Shown here piece by piece: positions 15,446 through 25,400 of a DNA stretch of 64,000 bases (its first letter is position 1; each line of letters begins with the position of its first letter). Made by a program: the position numbers and the translations under genes. Origin of the DNA: Pseudoduganella guangdongensis (GTDB lineage Bacteria; Pseudomonadota; Gammaproteobacteria; Burkholderiales; Burkholderiaceae_D); contig NZ_WWCJ01000001.1 of assembly GCF_009857475.1 (NCBI RefSeq), forward strand, positions 372,001 through 436,000, in the 5' to 3' direction. The notes under the pieces are model-generated. The model did not search any database and was not told the DNA's origin. It was given only the letters and a program-made list of their open reading frames with translations.

Positions 15446-15866
15446 GCAGTAGTAAAGACCTTTGCGGTGCAGCGAGCCTATGAGCCGATCGTCAGCGCTA
15501 AATTTTGCAGGCGGTGCGTTCCAGGCCGACCTGGCGACATTATTCCAATCCGCATACTTTCTTCCGCCCTTGACTTCTTTAATGTTCTTGGCCTAGTTCA
15601 AGCACAGGAGTTCGACATGGCTATTTGATCCCACTGAACAAAGCCTGGTGCGGTAGGCCGTATAGCCGGCATGTGCCGGCTTCGGGTTGAGTTGGATATG
15701 AATGAGAAGGCAGTTGGTATGGATCGCGTCAATGTGCTCTAACGCTTGATCCGGATTCACTGATGACTGATGACAACACGCCGTCACAGGCGAAGTCAAA
15801 AAACTAGACCCTGAGTAAGGCAAGCGATAGAGTACTCTGGTCATCAGAGTTGGATTTCCAGCGTGA
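15446..15866. other. Non-coding stretch with IS debris
   Basis: About 420 bases between the IS5 remnant and the end of gmtX hold no convincing gene. A perfect short inverted repeat AGCCGGCA-TG-TGCCGGCT lies near 15664-15681. Short reading frames on the minus strand look like degraded coding sequence of unknown origin. Confidence 0.4.
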
Positions 15867-16532
15867 TCATGAAGCGAGTGTTTTTTTGATTGCGTTGATG
15901 AAGCCGATATCAAACAATTTTCTACCTCGCGGGTTGAGGATCTCGCCGTTAGCGCCTTCTGACCAGCCTTCTTGACTCAAAAATTCTGCTGATATGGCTC
16001 GTATCAGAGCCTGCTTTTCGGTGTCAGATAGGCCGGCGCTACTCATCACTTGAATTACTTCGCCTTTCGGTGTGACGTTGATGTGGCCGGGCAGAACACG
16101 CCGATCAACTACCACGCTGGCGTTTGCCCGAAGCAGTTTGACCTCACCGCGAAGACGATCTCTCTCGGCAATGATATGCCCCAGAAGCACCCGCAAAGCG
16201 GGGTCAGCTATTTTCTGAAGTAAATCGTTATCGGTCAGCAGGCTGTCGCGGGATCGCGAGTCGGAAGGCGATTTCTTAATCGGCGCCGCGAAGTTTGCCC
16301 ATGCCCGAACTAGCGTCTTGAAGTCGCCAGACGTGGAGTTGTAAAGCGCTCGCTGTGACATGCCTCCTCGCTCTTGAGATAAGCGACCAACAGTTGCCAG
16401 GGAATAGTCGAGGCTCCCGAGCCTGTATAGCTCCGCGCAGACTTCGTGCATGACCTCCAGGTTCCGGCGTTTCTGCGGCCGGGCCTCAGCCGTCAGCGTC
16501 TTGAGCAACTCGCTTGGATGAACTTTACTCAT
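15867..16532 (-). CDS. gmtX: GmtX, third protein of a Gamma-Mobile-Trio
   Basis: A 221-aa basic protein starting MSKVHPSELLKTLTAEARPQ, with a winged-helix-like first half (LATVGRLSQERGGMSQRALYN), a possible coiled-coil (HIIAERDRLRGEVKLLRAN) and a conserved C-terminus (GEILNPRGRKLFDIGFINAI). The start overlaps the gmtZ stop by four bases (ATGA), so it is the last gene of the trio operon. In Gamma-Mobile-Trio islands GmtX is the small third partner with unclear biochemical role. I recognise it mainly by position behind the two recombinase genes and by its general layout. Confidence 0.75.
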   Translation of the reverse strand: MSKVHPSELLKTLTAEARPQKRRNLEVMHEVCAELYRLGSLDYSLATVGRLSQERGGMSQRALYNSTSGDFKTLVRAWANFAAPIKKSPSDSRSRDSLLTDNDLLQKIADPALRVLLGHIIAERDRLRGEVKLLRANASVVVDRRVLPGHINVTPKGEVIQVMSSAGLSDTEKQALIRAISAEFLSQEGWSEGANGEILNPRGRKLFDIGFINAIKKTLAS

Positions 16533-19110
16533 CGAGGGGACTGTTTGGTAAGTGGCAGAGCTTTTGAGGTTTTCGTAAGATCATAGACGCGTGCTGCTCC
16601 CTGGTCCAATTTCGGGTCGAGATGAACTGCCCAGTCGTCTTCAAGTCCGAGATCCGCCAGGCTGCGTCCAGCTTCAATCATCCCGACCACACGTCGCAAT
16701 CCTTGCGCTGGGTCGTCGGATTGGGCTAGGACCGCTAGATGCTCCATGAAACGATTACCCACGCGAAGTTGCTCGTCGCGAGACAGGTGCGCGAATACAG
16801 GCTGGTAGCGTTCCCGGTACAACGCGCTATCTAATAATTGAGACCTTCGGAATATTGCTTGGCCGGGATTCTCGTCGGGATAGAGTTCGGCGTCCTGACA
16901 AATGCCTGATATCTGAAGCAGTTCGGACTGAGTGTTTTCGAATACTAGCTTCAAATCCGCCATTCCGCCGACTGCCACAATTTGCTGGCTGGCCTTCCCG
17001 GCATTTGAGGATTTCTCTATCAGATTGAAACATCGTTTGATGAGACGGAAGGTAGCGATCAGATCGTGGCCAAGCTCGTCAGTTTTGGCGATTTCCATTT
17101 CCCATAGCGTTGCTGCTCTGGCGAGTTCGGCGTTTTCGGTAAACGGAATATCGGTCTGTTCAGCTTGATATCGCTTCGTCTTCAAGGTCTCCAGCTTTAC
17201 TTCGTGTTTCTTGGCGACCTTTGCTTGTTCGACCAAGTGATAGCCCAGATTGTTAAAGTGGGCACGAAGCGCATCGATGTAATGCGGTTCAGTTACAAAC
17301 CAGCGGCACCGAACGCAATTACCCGGTCCGCCGGGGACGGGGGCATAGATATTGTTCGATACGTCCTTTGTATTGCTGCGTAAGAGTTCTCCACCGTTTA
17401 AGCATCCACCGACCTTGCCATTGAATTCGTCGGAAGATGAATTTCCGCCCACCAAACACATTCCATAACTGCGTGCCATCCAGCCTGCTGGATTGCGATC
17501 GGCAGGTCGAATGACAAGCGATGCCTTTAGTCCTTCCCAGTTGTTTGCCACGACCTTGTTCGTCAACTCGTCGTACTCTGCTTCAGCTAAAAAACGTCGC
17601 AATCCGGCCTCGGCCGTTTCTTGTAGTTTGCTACTCGCGGCATCAAGGATTCGCGTCATCTGCGTGACGCCAATTTTCGTGTAGTAGAGGGTCATGATCA
17701 CACGGCTGTGGCCGGCCACTAGTTTGGCAAGTACCACAAGAGGAACTTCAGCATCGACGGCGAGACAGGTCAGCAGCGAAACCCGCAGACTATGAAGAGG
17801 GTAAAGGGTTGTGCGATTCGTATTGTCTGCTACAAACCGCAGAGCTTTTTCATTGGCCCCGGTCTCGCCGCGCGCGGCGCAGCGTTGCTCCAGATCCAGA
17901 AGCAGCCTGTACCAGAGTGAGAATATAGGGTCGTCGATAATCGGCTTGTACTTATCGTCGCCATGTGATGCCGCATCCCGGAACAAGAAGCAGGTGTCTG
18001 GCATGCGCGAGAGTTGATAATCGGACCGAGGGCCGCGTAAGTGACGATGGTCTAGATGGTGCCAGCTGATCGGATTCGGAACCGGGTTGTATTTCTCCTG
18101 CCAGTTGCGTAACTTCTCTAGCCAGTACAGCAGTTCCGCATATTGCCAAGGGATGATATAGCCGGTTTCGCCTTGCTTGGTGATGTCCGCTGTCTTGTTC
18201 GTGTTGATATAGAGAGAAGTACGAACTTCATCCAAATCAAGATCGCGCTGTTGCCGGAAGACGCCCCTTTCGACAGGCTTTCTCTTCGATCCCTCTGCGT
18301 GCTGCCCTTTGTTGAGGGTCCAACCAGTGGCAGCATAGCGCCAGGTGTCTGCCTCACCCGAATCCAAGACCCTGACCTGGTGCGTTCGAAGCGGAATCAT
18401 GAGCTTTGTAAGCAGGACTACCGCCCGCACGGGACTCCACAATTCGAAGATCTGTCGATTTCCACGCTTATAGCTGGTCCTGCGTGTTCGCCATACGCAG
18501 TCAGGATCTTCATAGTCGATCTTGTCTTCATCAACCTCGAACCAGTCGTTGCGCACACCGTGCTGGCCATGAGCCACACTATGAGTCCATTGCCAGTCAC
18601 GGAAGTTTTTTCCGGGTGCTAGCCGCTCACGCAGTTCTACGATATACCGATACGGTAGTGGAGAATGTACCGACTCGTTGGGGCGAATCTTCCCGGTTTG
18701 GCTGCGGTATGCGACGGGATTCCAAAAAGCTGGACTCACTACGGGGCGACCATTGTCATCCGGTTCGGAGAAGTGAGTTTCCAATACCAGTCAATAAAAA
18801 TCCTGGCCTTGTTATTCCACTTTATTCCGCCGTGCGTTTGAGGAAGGGAGGTCTCGAAAAAATCGGGCAGTGGCTGCTCTCGACGCAAGAGTATCGATGG
18901 GGAGACGGGTAGTTTTAGTCGATGTATGTAATGCTTGAAAAAAGCCCGTAAGCCATTGATCCGGTCGGCCAGCCCCAAGGGCTGCGTAGCCAGCCAGGCC
19001 GCTGCCCAAGCTCTCCATTCCGCGAAGTCTTCGCCAAGTTCGCGAGTCATCCATTCGAAAGTGACATCGGCCGATACAGGTGTGCGTTTGCTTCTTCTTG
19101 TTCGGGGCAT
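16529..19110 (-). pseudogene. gmtZ: GmtZ integrase (VPA1269 family), frameshifted
   Basis: Two minus-strand frames together encode one large integrase. Frame 1 (19110 to 18739) gives an N-terminal part ending IFIDWYWKL and then drifts. Frame 2 (from about 18775 to 16529) continues HFSEPDDNGRPVVSPAFWNP and runs about 750 codons. Joining them needs one extra base near 18776, so a single-base deletion is likely. The C-terminal part holds a tyrosine-recombinase-like set (HSLRVSLLT, AGHSRVIMTLYYT) and a later GNCVRCRW cysteine pair. The full protein would be about 865 aa. If the frameshift is real the island should be immobile, unless a TTG start at 18784 or ribosomal slippage rescues a product. 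Confidence 0.8.
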
Positions 19111-19115
19111 CGCGA

Positions 19116-20606
19116 TTACCTCAGTTTCGGGTTGGGGCCAGAGAATAAGCCATCGGGATCGACGTCTTCGAAGCCGTGAGCCAGCAATTTATCGAAATCA
19201 AACGTCGGCTTCACATGATTGCCATCTGCCGCCAAGCGATTGAGATTTTGTGTTGCCTCGGTCAGTGCGTTGCTGACGTCCGTCGCATTAGGCGCGGTGT
19301 AGATTGCTTGCGAGGCGACGGATTTATGATGTAACGCCTTCTGTTTCACTTGAACTGCGACCCCGCTGCGCATTAGTCGGCGGCCGTACGCATGCCGGTG
19401 GCCATGTGGAGAAGTTCCAAGGGATTTACTAGGAACTAGGCCGATGCGGCGCACCGCTCTGGCATGAGCCTGTTTGTAGTTGTCGATGCTGTACAAGTCG
19501 CCGGCGGTGTCGCGTTGTTCAACGACAAAGGCATAGGGATGAGAGCGAGGCAACGCGATCAACTCTTTCAGATAGAGCATCCATAGGTGAAGGAATAAGC
19601 GACCAAGCTCAGGCTGAAACCAGTACGCTTCCATGTAATAGTTCCCGTCCAGGCTGGGGTCTTTCCAGCCGGCGTAGTGCTTGCTCATTATTTCATTTCT
19701 TGGCTTCAGCGCGTGCTTGCCGGCCAGGTAGGCACCACGATTGCACTTGATGGGATTGCCTCGCTCGTCAAGCCAGTCGCCCGGTGCGTCTCCAAGGCTT
19801 GGATGGTGAATTCGGACGTGAGCCGTGGATGGATCGAGCGGATGGGACTGTACATCTCCAATCCACAGGTGGAAGCACTCCGATAGCCGGAAACCTGCCC
19901 CATGCATTAGGAGCGTAATCAGACAATCGCGAAGGTTCAAGCGCTTGGAAAGATCCGGTTGTCCCTCGCCGTTTCGGCGACGGAATCCGTGGAATAGCAA
20001 ATTCTCGAAATGCTTTTCCGGGAAGGCTACTGCATCGTCAGAAACGCTTACCTTAGGTGGACGGCGGGGAAGGGTGCTCCGCCCGCTCGGCGTCTGACTA
20101 AAACTCCTTTTCTGCCAGGTATGCCCCAGAAATGCGCGGTCCCGCCTAGCCATCGATGCCGCCACTGCCACCATCTCGTCGTATGAACTGGAAGCCGTCA
20201 AAGGGTTTACCTGCGTAGTGCCTTGTCGCTCGGCGGCCCAACATGAAAAGTCAGTGATGCGGGTGACGACGTTACCGATGACACGGTGATCGAATGGACG
20301 CCAATACAAGCCGCTGGGGTCGATGCCGTCTAATCCAATCGTGCCGCTATACAGTCGTTGGACAAATGAGTTGAACAGCGTTTCCGGATCACAATGGTGC
20401 TGGGCGTTCACCTCCATATACTTCAGAAGCAGAGCCACGTCGTGAACAACCTTACGCATCCAGGCGAGGCTACGATCATGGCGCCGCCAGAGAAGGTAAT
20501 CGACCAATATCTGCAATGGTCCGCCATCAGTCAGCAGAACTGGAATTTCCGAAACAGCGCCGGTCGAGTCACTGAGGACCTTGGCGCGAACCGATACGAA
20601 ATCCAT
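19116..20606 (-). CDS. gmtY: GmtY tyrosine recombinase
   Basis: A 496-aa site-specific recombinase. Catalytic residues are visible in order: Arg240 in GFRLSECFHLW, the HGHR box at 401-404, His426/427 in ALHHKS, and the nucleophile Tyr436 in QAIYT. The first 190 residues form a core-binding region. ATG 20606 is chosen over 20666 because GGGGAG sits at ideal distance and the protein then starts MDFVSVRAKVL. It is the first gene of the operon gmtY-gmtZ-gmtX (gaps of 5 and minus 4 bases). It is expected to cut and join DNA at the island ends. The catalytic set is complete, unlike the neighbouring gmtZ. Confidence 0.85.
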   Translation of the reverse strand: MDFVSVRAKVLSDSTGAVSEIPVLLTDGGPLQILVDYLLWRRHDRSLAWMRKVVHDVALLLKYMEVNAQHHCDPETLFNSFVQRLYSGTIGLDGIDPSGLYWRPFDHRVIGNVVTRITDFSCWAAERQGTTQVNPLTASSSYDEMVAVAASMARRDRAFLGHTWQKRSFSQTPSGRSTLPRRPPKVSVSDDAVAFPEKHFENLLFHGFRRRNGEGQPDLSKRLNLRDCLITLLMHGAGFRLSECFHLWIGDVQSHPLDPSTAHVRIHHPSLGDAPGDWLDERGNPIKCNRGAYLAGKHALKPRNEIMSKHYAGWKDPSLDGNYYMEAYWFQPELGRLFLHLWMLYLKELIALPRSHPYAFVVEQRDTAGDLYSIDNYKQAHARAVRRIGLVPSKSLGTSPHGHRHAYGRRLMRSGVAVQVKQKALHHKSVASQAIYTAPNATDVSNALTEATQNLNRLAADGNHVKPTFDFDKLLAHGFEDVDPDGLFSGPNPKLR

Positions 20607-20669
20607 GACCGCTCCCCAATTGGATGCGCAGTTAGATCGCCTGCCGTCCACTCCATGACGGCACATAGG

Positions 20670-20701
20670 CTCATATCATATGTAATCTATGAACATATGA
20701 G
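20670..20701. promoter_or_regulatory. gmtY: Inverted repeat upstream of gmtY
   Basis: CTCATAT at 20670-20676 is matched by ATATGAG at 20695-20701, with an AT-rich centre containing CATATG. It lies 64-95 bases ahead of the gmtY start. It may be a binding site for the recombinase or for a regulator of the trio operon, near the island end. There is only pattern evidence. Confidence 0.35.
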
Positions 20702-20811
20702 ATCACAAAACGAATCTCGATGGGAGCAGAAAAGCAGTCATTGCTACAGATTGCCTACCGATGGCGAGCAAAACTATGGTGTCTTATTGTATTTTTCTGA
20801 CATCCTATAAC

Positions 20812-20880
20812 ACTTCGGGGTCAGGAAGAAAGGTGGACATTTCCTGAAGAAATGTCCACCTTTCTTCCTGACCCCGAAGT
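20812..20880. repeat. Perfect hairpin with 31-base arms at the island/chromosome junction
   Basis: Bases 20812-20842 and 20850-20880 are exact reverse complements, with a 7-base loop (CCTGAAG). The arm begins ACTTCGGGGTCAGG and ends GTGGACATTT. A partial third copy of the arm end (GTGGACATTTG) follows at 20880-20889. It sits between the gmtY upstream region and the stop of the efflux outer-membrane gene. It could end transcription of the efflux operon, but the stem is far longer than a usual terminator and lacks a T-run, so an island end structure or a small palindromic insertion is also possible. Confidence 0.9.
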
Positions 20881-20900
20881 GGACATTTGCGCGGGGGGAA

Positions 20901-22169
20901 CTAGTCGATGGACCAGAGGGCGTGGGCGTCGAGCTGTACGCGGGCGCTGGCGGCGAGGGCGTTGATCTGCGCGGTCTGGGCGGCGAGGGCGGCTTCCAGG
21001 GCCTGGCGGCGGCTGAGCAGGGCGTCGCTCAGGCTGGATTCGCCGGACTGGTAGGCGCGTTCCATCAGCTGCGCTTGCCGTGCGCTTTGCTCGGCGACGG
21101 CGCGCAGGCTGGCCCACACCTGGTGGCTGTGCCGCTCTTCGGCGACCACGCGTTGCGCGTCCAGTTGCACTTTGGCTTCGACTTGCCGAGCACGTTCCTC
21201 GGCCATGCGGGCGCGCACCGTGGCGGCGCTGGCTTCGCTGGCGCGCACCTGGCCGGGCAGGGGTATCGATACGCTCAGGCCGACCGTGCGCTCTTGTCCG
21301 TCGCGCTCGCGCGTGGCGCGCAGGGCGATGGTTGGGTCGGGCGTGCGCTCGCTGGCGGCGCGCCGTGCTTTCAACTGGTAGAGCTGGGCTTCGGCTTGCG
21401 CCAGGTCGAGTTCGTGGTTGTCCTGCGTGATGCGGGACACTTGCGCCGGCATGGTCTCGCTGGCGGTGCGCGGCTCGGGCAAGCCTGTGGGCGCGGGTGC
21501 CGGCAACTGCTGGTAGGTGGCGCTGAGTAGGGCGAGTGCCTGCGCCACGTCCTGCCTGGCTTGCTCGACCAGCGCTTCCGAGCGGCGTAATTCGGTGTCG
21601 GCCTGCAGGACTTCCAGCGCGGGACTGTCGCCGGCCTTGACGCGGCGTTCGGCCACGGCTTTCAGTTGCTGCACGAGCGCGTGCTGTTCGCCCAGGCGTT
21701 GCAGGACGGCTTGCGCGCGCAGGGCGCTGTACCAGTCCTGCATCAGGGTGCGGCAGGCTTCGTGCCACACGTCGGCGCGCTGGGCGGCGGCCAGCGTCAT
21801 GCCTTGCTCGCCGATGGCGCGGTCCTGGTCGGCCTTGCCGAACCAGCGCACGCCGCGCTCCAGCCCCCATTCGTGTTCGCGGAAGCGTTCGACGCCGGCC
21901 ACGCGGCGCTGGGATGTACCGGCGCGCGCGATCCATTCGTATGGGCCGGCATTCAGCCTGGCTTGTTCGGTGGCGGCCAGTTCTTCGTTCATGGCGCCGA
22001 GCCGCAGTTGCGGCATGGCTTGCAGGGCGCGCCGAACGGCGGCTTCCGGCGGCAGGGCGTACAGGCTGTCGCCGGCCAGCGGCAAGGTGGCGGCGCGGGC
22101 GGCGGGTGCCAGGGCGCCAAGGACGCTCAGGACGGCGGCCAGGGCGAGGCTGACAGGGGCGCGCTTCAT
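20901..22169 (-). CDS. TolC-family outer-membrane factor of heavy-metal efflux (CzcC/CusC-like)
   Basis: A 422-aa outer-membrane channel subunit with a signal peptide (LALAAVLSVLGALAPAARA) and two long helical hairpin repeats rich in Ala, Gln and Glu, typical of the OEP/TolC family (for example QAVLQRLGEQHALVQQLKAV and DALLSRRQALEAAL). The segment LSVSIPLPG marks the second beta part. It is the last gene of the operon adaptor-pump-DUF3240-channel, and its ATG overlaps the DUF3240 stop by four bases. Together with the RND pump and adaptor it should form a tripartite system that exports metal cations across the envelope. Confidence 0.85.
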   Translation of the reverse strand: MKRAPVSLALAAVLSVLGALAPAARAATLPLAGDSLYALPPEAAVRRALQAMPQLRLGAMNEELAATEQARLNAGPYEWIARAGTSQRRVAGVERFREHEWGLERGVRWFGKADQDRAIGEQGMTLAAAQRADVWHEACRTLMQDWYSALRAQAVLQRLGEQHALVQQLKAVAERRVKAGDSPALEVLQADTELRRSEALVEQARQDVAQALALLSATYQQLPAPAPTGLPEPRTASETMPAQVSRITQDNHELDLAQAEAQLYQLKARRAASERTPDPTIALRATRERDGQERTVGLSVSIPLPGQVRASEASAATVRARMAEERARQVEAKVQLDAQRVVAEERHSHQVWASLRAVAEQSARQAQLMERAYQSGESSLSDALLSRRQALEAALAAQTAQINALAASARVQLDAHALWSID

Positions 22170-22483
22170 GCCAGTCTCCCGCTGGCCAGCAGAGGCGTCA
22201 TCCAGTAGGCGACGTCCGGCGTCGGCATTTCTTCGCCAAGCCGCTGCACCAGTTGCTGCAGCGGCTCCAGGCGGCCTGCAATCAGTACCAGCTTGCGGGC
22301 GCTGCGGCCTTGCACCAGTTCCATCGCCGATTGCAGCGGCGCGCCCTGTCCCATGCCCTGGGCGGCCAGGATCGAAAATCCGCTGGCCAGCTGCGGGTGC
22401 AGCAGAAGGAAATCGAGGATGTCTTCTTCCAGGCTGACGGGGATCACCAGCGTCAGCAAGGTATCGTTGGGCAAAGTCTTCAT
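22166..22483 (-). CDS. DUF3240 family protein of the metal efflux operon
   Basis: A 105-aa protein starting MKTLPNDTLLTLVIPVSLEEDILDFLL, with an HPQLASGFSILAAQG segment and an LVQGRSARKLVLI strand. This is the pattern of DUF3240, small ferredoxin-like (PII/CutA-like) proteins that accompany heavy-metal RND pumps in betaproteobacteria. Both ends overlap the neighbours by four bases (ATGA), so it is translationally coupled in the operon. A cytoplasmic regulatory or metal-sensing role is inferred from context. Confidence 0.8.
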   Translation of the reverse strand: MKTLPNDTLLTLVIPVSLEEDILDFLLLHPQLASGFSILAAQGMGQGAPLQSAMELVQGRSARKLVLIAGRLEPLQQLVQRLGEEMPTPDVAYWMTPLLASGRLA

Positions 22484-25400
22484 ACGGTATCCGTTTTGGG
22501 GTTGCCTGGCACGCCGAAGCGGCGGAATAGCAGCGGCAGCAGGATCAGGGTCAGCAAGGTTGCACTGAGCAGGCCGCCGATCACGACGATGGCGAGCGGC
22601 TTCTGGATCTCCGAGCCGGGGCCGCTGGCCAGCAGCAGGGGCACCAGGCCAAGGCCGGTGATACTGGCGGTCATCAGCACGGGGCGCAGGCGGCGCAGTG
22701 CGCCTTGTACTACGACCTGCGCCAGCGGCACGCCGCGCGCCGCCATCTGGTTGAAGCAGGTGATCATCACCAGGCCATTCAGTACGGCGATGCCCATCAG
22801 GGCGATAAAGCCCACCGAGGCCGGCACCGACAGGTATTCGCCTGTCACCGCCAGCGCCACCACGCCGCCGATCAGCGCGAACGGGATGTTGACGAACACC
22901 AGGATGGATTGGCGTACGCTGCCCAGGGTGGTGAACAGGAGCAGGAAGATCAGCGCCAGGGCGGCCGGCACCACCAGCGCCAGCCTGGCGGCGGCGCGCT
23001 GCTGGTTTTCGAACTGTCCGCCCCATGACAGGCGGTAGCCGGCTGGCAGCTTCACTTTTTGCGCGACGGCGGCCTTGGCTTCTTCGACGAAGCCGACCAG
23101 GTCGCGCCCGCGCACATTGGCGCGCACCACGGACAGGCGGCTGCTGTTCTCGCGTTCCACTTTGACCGGGCCGTCCACCATGCGCAGGGTGGCCAGCTGG
23201 CTGAGAGGAACCGCCTGGCCATCGGCCAGGGGCAGGCGCAGTTGCTGGAACAGTTCGGGCGACATGCGCGTTGCGTCGCCGCCGCGCAGCAGCAGGGGCA
23301 GGCGCTGTGCGTTGTCGATAACGATGCCCGCATTGCGGCCTTCGATCATGGTGCGCAGGTCGTTTTGCACCTGTTCGGCGCTCAGGCCCAGGCGGCCGGC
23401 GGCGACGCGGTCGATGTCGACCTGCATATACTGCACGCCTTCATTCTTGACCGTGAGGACGTCTTCGCTGCCCGGGATGGCCTGCAGCACGCCGACCACT
23501 TGCTCGGCCAGTTCGCCCAGCTTTTGCGTGTCGGGGCCGAAGATCTTGAGGGCCAGGTCGCCGCGCACGCCGGACAGCATTTCCGAGGTGCGCATCTCGA
23601 TCGGCTGGGTGAAGCTGAAGTTAATGCCGGGGAAGTCCGCCGTGGCCTTGCGTAGCGCGTCAACCAGGTCTTCCTTGTCGGGGCTGCGCCATTCGGCGCG
23701 CGGTTTCAGGACCAGGAAGGAGTCGCTCTCGTTCGGTCCCATCGGGTCCAGCCCCAGTTCGTCGGTGCCGAGGCGGGCCACAATGCGCGTCACCTCGGGT
23801 ACTTGCTGCAGGATGCGGCGCTGGATGGCCAGGTCCTGGGCGGTTGATTGTTCCAGGCTGACCGATGGCAGTTTTTCCGACTGCATGATCAGGTCGCCTT
23901 CCTCCAGCACGGGCATGAAGGATTTGCCGACCACGGTGAACAGCCCCAGCGCCAGCACCAGCGCGGCGGCGGCGCTGCCGACCACCAGCCGCTCGTGGCC
24001 CAAGGCGCGTTGCAGCAGCTTCTGGTAGACCGATTCCAGCCACACTACGATGCGTGGCGCCGGGCCGTGCTGCGCCTTCAGCAGGAAGGACGAGAGCACC
24101 GGGATGACGGTCAGGGACAGCAGCAGCGAGGCGCCCAGGGCGAAGATGATCGTCATGGCCACCGGCGCGAACATTTTGCCCTCCAGTCCCTGCAGCGTGA
24201 GCAGGGGGATGAAGACCACCATGATCACCACCATGCCGGCCGTCACCGGCACCGCCACCTCGCGCACTGCGCGGTAGATCACGTGCAGCCACGACATGCC
24301 GGATTGCGCCTTGTTGCTGTGCGCTTCGATGTTCTCCACCACGACCACGGCGGCGTCGACCAGCATGCCGATCGCAATGGCCAGGCCGCCGAGCGACATC
24401 AGGTTGGCGCTCAGGCCGAACTGCTGCATCAGCAGGAAGGTGCCAAGTGCCGACAGCGGCAGGATGCAGGCCACCACCACGGCGGCGCGCACATTGCCAA
24501 GGAAGACGTACAGCAGCACCACTACCAGCACGGTCGCTTCCAGCAGCGCCTTGCCGACCGTCTGCACCGCGCGTTCGACCAGGTGGCCACGATCGTAGAA
24601 GGTGCTGATGCTGGTGCCGGCCGGCAGCGACTTGCCGATCTCGTCCAGGCGCTGGCGCACCTGGTCCACCACCTGCAAGGCGTTGGCGCCGCGCATGGCC
24701 AGCACCAGACCTTGCACCGCTTCGCCCTGGCCGTTTTGGGTGACGGTGCCGTAGCGGGTCAAGGCGCCGATGCGCACCTGCGCCACTTGCCCGACGGTGA
24801 CGGCCATGCCGTGGTGGCTGGTGATGCTGATGGCCGCCACGTCGGCCAGTGTGCGCACGCTGGCGTCGCTGCGGATCAGGAAGGATTCCTCGCCGCTGGC
24901 GAGGCGGCCGGCGCCGTCGCTGCGGTTGTTGGCCTGCAGCGCCTGTTCGAGTTGAGACAGCGACACTTTGCGCGCGGCCAGCGCGGCCAGGTCGGGGACC
25001 ACTTCGAAGCTGCGCACCGCGCCGCCCAGCGAGTTGACGTCGGCCACGCCGGGGATGTTGCGCAGCTGCGGGCGGATGGTCCATTCCAGCAGCGTGCGTT
25101 TTTCCATCAGCGACAGCGGGCCTTCGATGGTGAACATGAAGACATCGCCCAGCGGGGTGGTGATGGGCGCCAGGCCGCCGCTGGCTGATTCGGGCAGGTC
25201 TTTCAGTACTGCGGCCAGGCGCTCGGCGGCTTGCTGGCGCGCCCAGTACATGTCGGTGCCTTCCTGGAAGTTCAGCGTGATGTCGGCAATCGCGTACTTG
25301 GATTGCGAGCGCAGCACCGCTTGCTGCGGTATGCCCAGCAGCTCTTGCTCGATCGGCGCCACGATGCGGCTTTCCACTTCCTCCGGCGTCATGCCGGGCG

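Larger units (their letters stand above)
1..20811. mobile_element. Gamma-Mobile-Trio-like genomic island (right end in window)
   Basis: I read the first 20.8 kb as one acquired island. The base composition is clearly lower in GC than the DNA after 20.9 kb. The cargo is an immunity-gene array, a RiPP cluster, an Mrr-like nuclease, an APH gene and IS3 and IS5 remnants. The trio gmtY-gmtZ-gmtX stands at the right end reading leftward, with gmtY nearest the chromosome, which is how I recall these islands being arranged. The left end lies outside the window, so the extent is uncertain and more than one insertion event may be layered here. The right limit is placed just before the long hairpin downstream of the efflux operon. 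Confidence 0.6.

Noticed and set aside
18735..18790. Programmed ribosomal frameshift in gmtZ
   Set aside because: No slippery heptamer or downstream structure was evident at the junction; a one-base deletion is simpler. It is not excluded.
20812..20880. Simple rho-independent terminator
   Set aside because: The stem is too long and no T-run follows on the minus strand, though it may still stop transcription of the efflux operon.
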